Origin: Madurella fahalii
Lineage: Eukaryota > Ascomycota > Sordariomycetes > Sordariales
Direction: 5' to 3'
Length of the DNA stretch: 64,000 nt
NCBI GenBank assembly: GCA_029876055.1
Contig: CM056878.1
Span: 1,550,001-1,614,000 of the forward strand
A model generated the notes under the pieces. It saw only the letters and a program-made list of their open reading frames with translations. It searched no databases and was not told where the DNA came from. Each line of letters opens with the position of its first letter. The stretch's first letter is position 1. This document shows positions 58,718 to 64,000 of this stretch, in pieces. The position numbers were made by a program, and so were the translations under genes.

Positions 58718-59013
58718 ATGGCCAGTGTCCAAGCGCCGCCTGCGGTGCAGCACCCAGGCTCTGCCATACCCGCGGGCATGACCCAGCAGCAGGCCCAAGA
58801 AGTCTACATGGTCCGTCCTACTCCCCCCCTTCCCTCAAGCCCTTCATTTGTTTATACCGTGATCGTCTTTCGATTGCTAACCCTTAGTAGAGGTTCCAGC
58901 AAATGAAGAAACAGGGCGTTCCTCACACCGACCCCGAATACATCAAGGCCCAGTCCATCCTTGCTGCGATCCAACGGCAGAACGAGTTGCGCAAGCAGCA
59001 GCTGCAGATGCAA

Positions 59014-59066
<53 letters not shown>

Positions 59067-62000
59067 GCAACAGCAACAACAGTCAATGGCAAATGGTGCG
59101 AACGGCGCCGTCAACGGGTCAGGACCCGTCCGTGGTGCTCAAACCCCTACCGCACAATCGACAATGCCCCCTTCGACGACTGCACTTGGCGCGTCCGCGT
59201 TACCTGCCGCCTCGAACGCCTCCGCTCCCGCCGCGACTAGTACTGCACCGGCACAAGCCCAAGGGTCTCAGGTACCAAGTCAATTCACACAGGCGCAAAT
59301 GAACCTCCTATGGACGCAGATCAGGGCCTTCAAGATGCTTGGCAAAAATGCCGGTGTCCCCATGCAGGTGCAGAAGGCCATCTTCGAACACCGTGCTCGG
59401 CGCCGGGCATCGCTCGGTAAACAAGACACGCAGGTCTCTTCCACAACTGCCGCCTCAGATACCTCGCCGCAAGATGCGCCGAAGCCTGGCGCAAACGGGA
59501 CAGACGCTACCCAGGAAGAAGCCTCATCGACTCCTCAGCCAAAGGCGTTCAAGACGGTCAAATCACCCTACGACGGCGGACTCGTACGAAAGAGCATTTC
59601 GTATATGGACCATGGACGCCGCAAGAACCGTCTCATTATCCCGGGCATCTTCCCCACGGGAATCGACTTTGAGCAGGTGAGAGCGGATCGCGAGAAGATT
59701 GTTTTTAATCGCATGAGCGCAAGATATTCGGAGCTGAAGGCTCTCCCCGGCAACCTGGCGCACTGGGATGCCTCCAAGGATGTTATTGTGGCCGACGACA
59801 CCGCTAAGCGAAAAGCCATCATTGAGATGAAATCATTAGCCTTGTATTCCAAGCAGCGGGCTCTGAGGGACAGGATCGGGAAGCAGATGATGCACTACGA
59901 CAACCTTGCTATGACCACAAATCGAGCCTTGTACCGTCGGATGAAGAAGCAGAACGTCCGGGAAGCCCGCATCACCGAGAAGCTTGAGAAGCAGCAGCGT
60001 GATGCGCGTGAGAACCGCGAGCGCAAGAAGCACAACGAGTTTCTGCAAGCCGTCTACAACCACAGGAACGAAGTCGTCAACGCGGCCCAGACCCAGCGCG
60101 GCAAGATGCAGAAGCTTGGTCGCCTCATGTATGCTCATCATTTCAACATTGAAAAGGAAGAGCAGAAAAGGGTTGAAAGAACAGCCAAGCAGCGTCTGCA
60201 AGCGCTCAAGGCCAACGACGAGGAAGCCTACCTCAAGCTGCTCGACCAGGCCAAGGATACCCGTATCACTCACTTGCTCCGACAGACCGACGGCTTCCTA
60301 CATCAGCTTGCCTCGTCCGTCCGTGCTCAGCAGCGCCAAGCTGCCGAGCGTTATGGCGATGATGCCGACATTCCTGATGACAGTGACGTGGAAGAAGATG
60401 ATGAGGAGAGCAGCCGGAAGATCGACTACTACGCTGTTGCTCACCGCATCAAGGAAGAAGTCACGGAGCAGGCCGGCATCCTGGTTGGCGGTACACTGAA
60501 GGAGTACCAGCTGAAGGGCCTGCAGTGGATGTTGTCGCTCTACAACAACAATCTCAACGGTATCCTAGCTGATGAAATGGGTCTCGGCAAGACGATTCAG
60601 ACCATCAGTTTGATCACGTACCTGATCGAGAAGAAAATGCAGAATGGCCCGTACTTGGTCATTGTTCCGCTCAGTACGCTGACAAACTGGAACCTCGAGT
60701 TCGACAAGTGGGCCCCTTCGGTCACCAAGGTTGTGTATAAGGGGCCGCCGAACGCCAGGAAGATGCAACAAGAGAAGATCCGCCAAGGCAAATTCCAGGT
60801 CTTGCTCACCACGTACGAATACATCATCAAGGACAGGCCTCTCCTGAGCAAGATCAAGTGGTTCCACATGATCATTGACGAAGGCCACCGCATGAAGAAC
60901 ACGAATTCCAAGCTGAGCGCTACCATTCAGCAATACTACAGCACCCGCTTCCGCCTAATTCTCACGGGTACTCCTCTCCAGAATAACCTGGCCGAGCTGT
61001 GGGCTATGCTCAACTTCGTCCTGCCAAACATCTTCAAATCCGCCAAGACATTCGACGAGTGGTTCAACACTCCGTTTGCGAACACCGGTGGCCAAGACAA
61101 GATGGAACTCACCGAAGAAGAACAGATCCTCGTCATTCGCCGCCTGCATAAGGTGCTGCGGCCGTTCCTGCTTCGCCGTCTCAAGTCGGACGTTGAGAAG
61201 GATCTTCCGGACAAGACAGAGAAGGTCATCAAATGCAAATTCTCGGCTCTCCAAGCGCGCCTGTATAAACAGATGGTTACGCATCAGAAGATCGTTGTCA
61301 GCGATGGCAAGGGTGGTAAGACGGGCGCCCGTGGGCTGAGCAACATGATCATGCAGCTCCGGAAGCTCTGTAACCACCCCTTCGTGTTTGACGAGGTCGA
61401 GAATCAGATGAACCCCGCCAACGTCAGCAATGATCTCCTTTGGAGAACGGCCGGCAAGTTCGAACTCTTGGACAGGATTCTTCCCAAATATAAGGCGACG
61501 GGGCATCGTGTGTTGATGTTCTTCCAAATGACCGCTATTATGGACATCATGGAAGACTTCCTCCGCTTCCGTGGGATCCAGTATCTCCGCCTCGACGGTA
61601 CCACGAAATCCGAAGACCGGTCTGACTTGCTCAGAGACTTCAACCGGCCGGATTCGCCATACTTCATGTTCCTCTTGTCCACCCGTGCGGGTGGTCTAGG
61701 TCTGAACCTGCAGACAGCCGACACGGTCATTATCTACGATTCCGACTGGAATCCCTTCCAGGATTTGCAGGCCCAGGATCGTGCTCATCGTATCGGTCAG
61801 AAGAACGAGGTGCGGATTCTCCGGCTGATCAGCTCTGCCTCGGTCGAAGAGAAAATCCTTGAGCGCGCGAGGTACAAGCTTGACATGGACGGCAAAGTCA
61901 TCCAAGCCGGTCGGTTCGACCACAAGTCTTCCGAGACGGATCGTGATGCCATGCTCAGAACTCTGCTGGAAACGGCAGATATGGCAGAGTCGGGCGAACA

Positions 62001-63306
62001 AGAGGAGATGGACGACGAGGAGCTCAACATGATCCTTGCACGGAACGAGGACGAGCTCTCCGTCTTCCAGAGACTCGACGACGAGAGGGCTCGTGACCCC
62101 ATCTACGGCACAGCCCCTGGTTGCAAGAATGTCCCGCGCCTCATGACCGAAGACGAGCTCCCGGATATCTATCTGAACGAGGGCAATCCTGTCGAAGTAG
62201 AGTCCGAGGTCGTTTTGGGCCGTGGCGCTCGTGAACGCACCAAGGTTAAGTACGATGATGGGCTCACAGAAGATCAATGGCTCATGGCAGTGGATGATGA
62301 TGAAGATAGCCCCGAGGCAGCCGCAGCACGGAAGCAGGCGCGCAAGGATAAACGGGAGGCCAACAAGCTAAAGAGGATGGCCATAATGAACGCATCCATG
62401 GAGAACTCGCCCTCGGCCAGCCGCGCCAGCACCGAAGACGTCGAGACTCCAGTCAAGAAGCGCGGGCGCAAGCCAGGCAGTAAGAATATAGAAAAGCGCA
62501 AGGCTGAAGACGGCGACGACGAACCGCCGGCCAAGAAACGCCGTGGTCCGCAGGGACGTCCAAAGGCTGTTAGCACAAACGGCTCCGACAGCCGGCTTCC
62601 ACCAGAACTCCGTGAAAGACTTCAGAGGAGTGTGAAGCGCATTTTCGATAGCCTGATGAACCTCGAGGTGGATGACGACGAGCCTGAGGAGAAACCTGAG
62701 GGGGAGAAGGACGACGAGGACGGGCCGCCAAAGCGTCTCATTATCGGACCATTCGTCAAGCTGCCGCCGAAGCGTGACTGGGGCGACTACTACGTCATTA
62801 TCACCAACCCGATTTGCATGAACGACATCCAGAAGAAGATCAAGAAGGAGGAATACCACAGCTTATCTGACATGCGCAAGGACCTGGAGCTCCTTGTCAA
62901 CAACTGCAGGACGTTCAACGAGGAGAGCAGCGGCATTTGCGCTGACGCGAACACAATAGAGGTGCTGCCCCATTCCCCATTTCCTTAACACTCTTCTTCC
63001 CCATCACTAACATGTTCCGGTTAGGCCTTCTTCCGCGCTCAATTCGAGAAGGAATACGCAGAGAATCCCGACCTCCGCGCGCTCGAGGACTCATCGTCGT
63101 CGTCTGCCCCGGGCTCGGTTAAGGATGCCTCGGTCGCTCCTCCCTCGTCATTTGGCACCACCGAGCAGACCCCGCAGCCTACTCCTAGCGGGCCGCCGAG
63201 GATCAAGCTCGTGTCGAGTTCGAACGGCGCAGCAGGAGGTGCCGGCGGTGGTGCCGGTCCCATGGTAAACGGTGGGAGCAGCAGCGTGCAGAGCGACGAG
63301 GATTAG
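58718..63306 (+). CDS. snf2: SWI/SNF or RSC catalytic ATPase, Snf2/Sth1 subfamily
   Basis: ATP-driven nucleosome remodeller. Exons 58718-58810, 58891-62961, 63025-63306, giving 1481 residues. Order: short Pro/Gln N terminus; a helix with a 24-codon Gln tract (residues 72-95, mixed CAA/CAG); a QLQ-type motif (FTQAQMNLLWTQIRAFKML); an HSA region of basic helices; the helicase with DEMGLGKT (Lys598) and DEGH (694-697); and the C-terminal helicase lobe with LSTRAGGLGLNLQ and QAQDRAHRIGQKNEV. A SnAC-like stretch follows, with an AT-hook-like KKRGRKPGSK. The bromodomain runs across the last intron, with DWGDYYVIITNPICMNDI and NNCRTFNEESS, and continues AFFRAQFEKEY. Whether this is the Snf2 or the Sth1 paralogue cannot be settled from one sequence. 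Confidence 0.95.
59011..59082 (+). repeat. polyglutamine tract, 24 mixed CAA/CAG codons
   Basis: Twenty-four consecutive Gln codons in the remodeller N terminus, with CAA and CAG interspersed rather than a pure triplet run, which makes it less slippage-prone than pure CAG. Poly-Gln is common in Snf2-family N termini. Confidence 0.9.
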
Positions 63307-64000
63307 AGATCCAGTCGTCATCGCGCGTCGGTCAAGGCAGACGCCTCAGTTCCGTCTCCTTCCCTCATCTCGTCGACTGCTGCTGCTGCTGCTGGTGGTG
63401 GTACTGGTACTCCCACCCCAATGGGAGCGCTCGGGGCCAAGTTGCGGAGAAGCTTGGGGATGCGGAGGAGATGAGAGCTGTGGCTGCTCTTCTGGTTCTT
63501 GGGGGTGTTGTTTTTATCGCAGATTTCATTGCGGGATCCCGGATGATGGCAGAGAAGGATTCGATGAAGACCACCGGGTGGATAAACGGATGGATGAACG
63601 GGATGGCTTTAATTGGCAATGGCGTTGCGAACTTTTTACCCTATTTGCGCTTTTCCCCGTTTTCTTGTTCGTTGCGTTGTTATCTCGGGGGCCCGGGTGG
63701 GTGGGTTGGATTGATTTTACCTGGGGAAAGTCAAGATGGTGGGGTTGGGAAGCAGGGGAATGGGATGGAATGCCCGTACATGCCCTGTCCGCCTTGTTCT
63801 GCCACGGAGAATGCGTGGCGGTGCTATTTGGCGCTTTGCGTACTGCTTGGGGCTTTGGGTTGCTGTTGCTGTCGTGGTTGACGGGGACTGTGTTTGAGTA
63901 TTAGCAGCAAGGCAGCGAGACTTGTTATGTTATGTTATACTTACCTAGAGGCTCTTTTTTCTCTTCTTTACCTCGTCTAGCCAGTTTGGCGGGGAAATAT
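63307..64000. other. 3' flank of the Snf2/Sth1 gene; no gene seen
   Basis: A plus-strand frame at 63272-63904 overlaps the last exon out of frame and is low complexity, Trp/Gly/Arg/Leu-rich, so it is probably not a protein. A short GCT/GGT triplet patch occurs near 63380-63400. The window ends here. Confidence 0.45.

Noticed and set aside
63272..63904. 210-codon plus-strand frame after the remodeller stop
   Set aside because: Begins out of frame inside the last exon and is Trp/Gly/Arg/Leu-rich low complexity in an untranslated flank.
1..64000. Transposons, RIP-mutated islands, biosynthetic gene cluster or viral insertion
   Set aside because: No transposase, reverse transcriptase, terminal repeats, AT-rich mutated blocks or clustered biosynthetic enzymes were seen. 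The lone PhyH-like, SDR and GST genes are not accompanied by backbone enzymes.

Overview
The window is nuclear DNA from a filamentous ascomycete, most likely a Sordariomycete. Genes are dense on both strands. Introns are short (about 49-124 bp), mostly GT-AG, with CTAAC or CTGAC branch-point-like motifs just before the 3' splice site. Proteins are of ascomycete type and base composition is moderately GC-rich. I cannot name the species. I see no transposon, rRNA, tRNA, CRISPR, prophage or secondary-metabolite cluster. Exon structures were worked out by hand from splice motifs and family continuity. In every multi-exon model except the 5' end of the FHA kinase, the exon sum is divisible by three.

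Layout. 1-4 kb: DNA ligase I (-). 4.7-6.3 kb: pyruvate dehydrogenase E1 alpha (-). 7.4-9.6 kb: Cdc4/Fbw7-type F-box/WD40 protein (-). 9.6-11.9 kb: gene-poor stretch. 11.9-13.1 kb: ZIP metal transporter (-). 14.0-15.5 kb: histone acetyltransferase Hat1 (+). 16.1-17.2 kb: pyrroline-5-carboxylate reductase (-). 17.9-18.8 kb: CTD-kinase subunit Ctk3 (+). 19.2-19.8 kb: mitochondrial ribosomal protein bL12m (-). 20.3-35.3 kb: the giant AAA+ ribosome-assembly ATPase midasin/Rea1 (+). 35.6-36.8 kb: unassigned kinase-fold protein (+). 37.4-42.8 kb: Yta7/Abo1 chromatin ATPase (-). 44.5-45.9 kb: RNA polymerase I subunit A49 (-). 46.8-47.0 kb: the 25-residue ribosomal protein eL41 (-). 47.6-49.6 kb: FHA-domain checkpoint-like kinase (+). 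49.8-51.0 kb: short-chain dehydrogenase (-). 51.4-52.4 kb: kappa-class glutathione transferase (+). 52.6-53.7 kb: Swc5 (-). 54.4-55.4 kb: phytanoyl-CoA-dioxygenase-like oxygenase (+). 55.8-57.5 kb: WDR70 (+). 58.7-63.3 kb: Snf2/Sth1 remodeller (+).

The content is overwhelmingly conserved housekeeping machinery: chromatin and transcription (Hat1, Ctk3, Yta7, Swc5, WDR70, Snf2/Sth1), ribosome synthesis (A49, eL41, midasin), genome maintenance and cell cycle (ligase, Cdc4, FHA kinase) and mitochondria (PDH E1 alpha, bL12m). I found no convincing new multi-gene system. The points most worth a second look are the eL41 gene with its 7-nt terminal coding exon, the ligase PCNA-binding motif split by an intron, a cluster of ACGCG (MCB-type) sites upstream of the ligase, a 17-nt microexon in the ZIP transporter, the unassigned kinase-fold gene with an acidic insert, and the unresolved 5' end of the FHA kinase.
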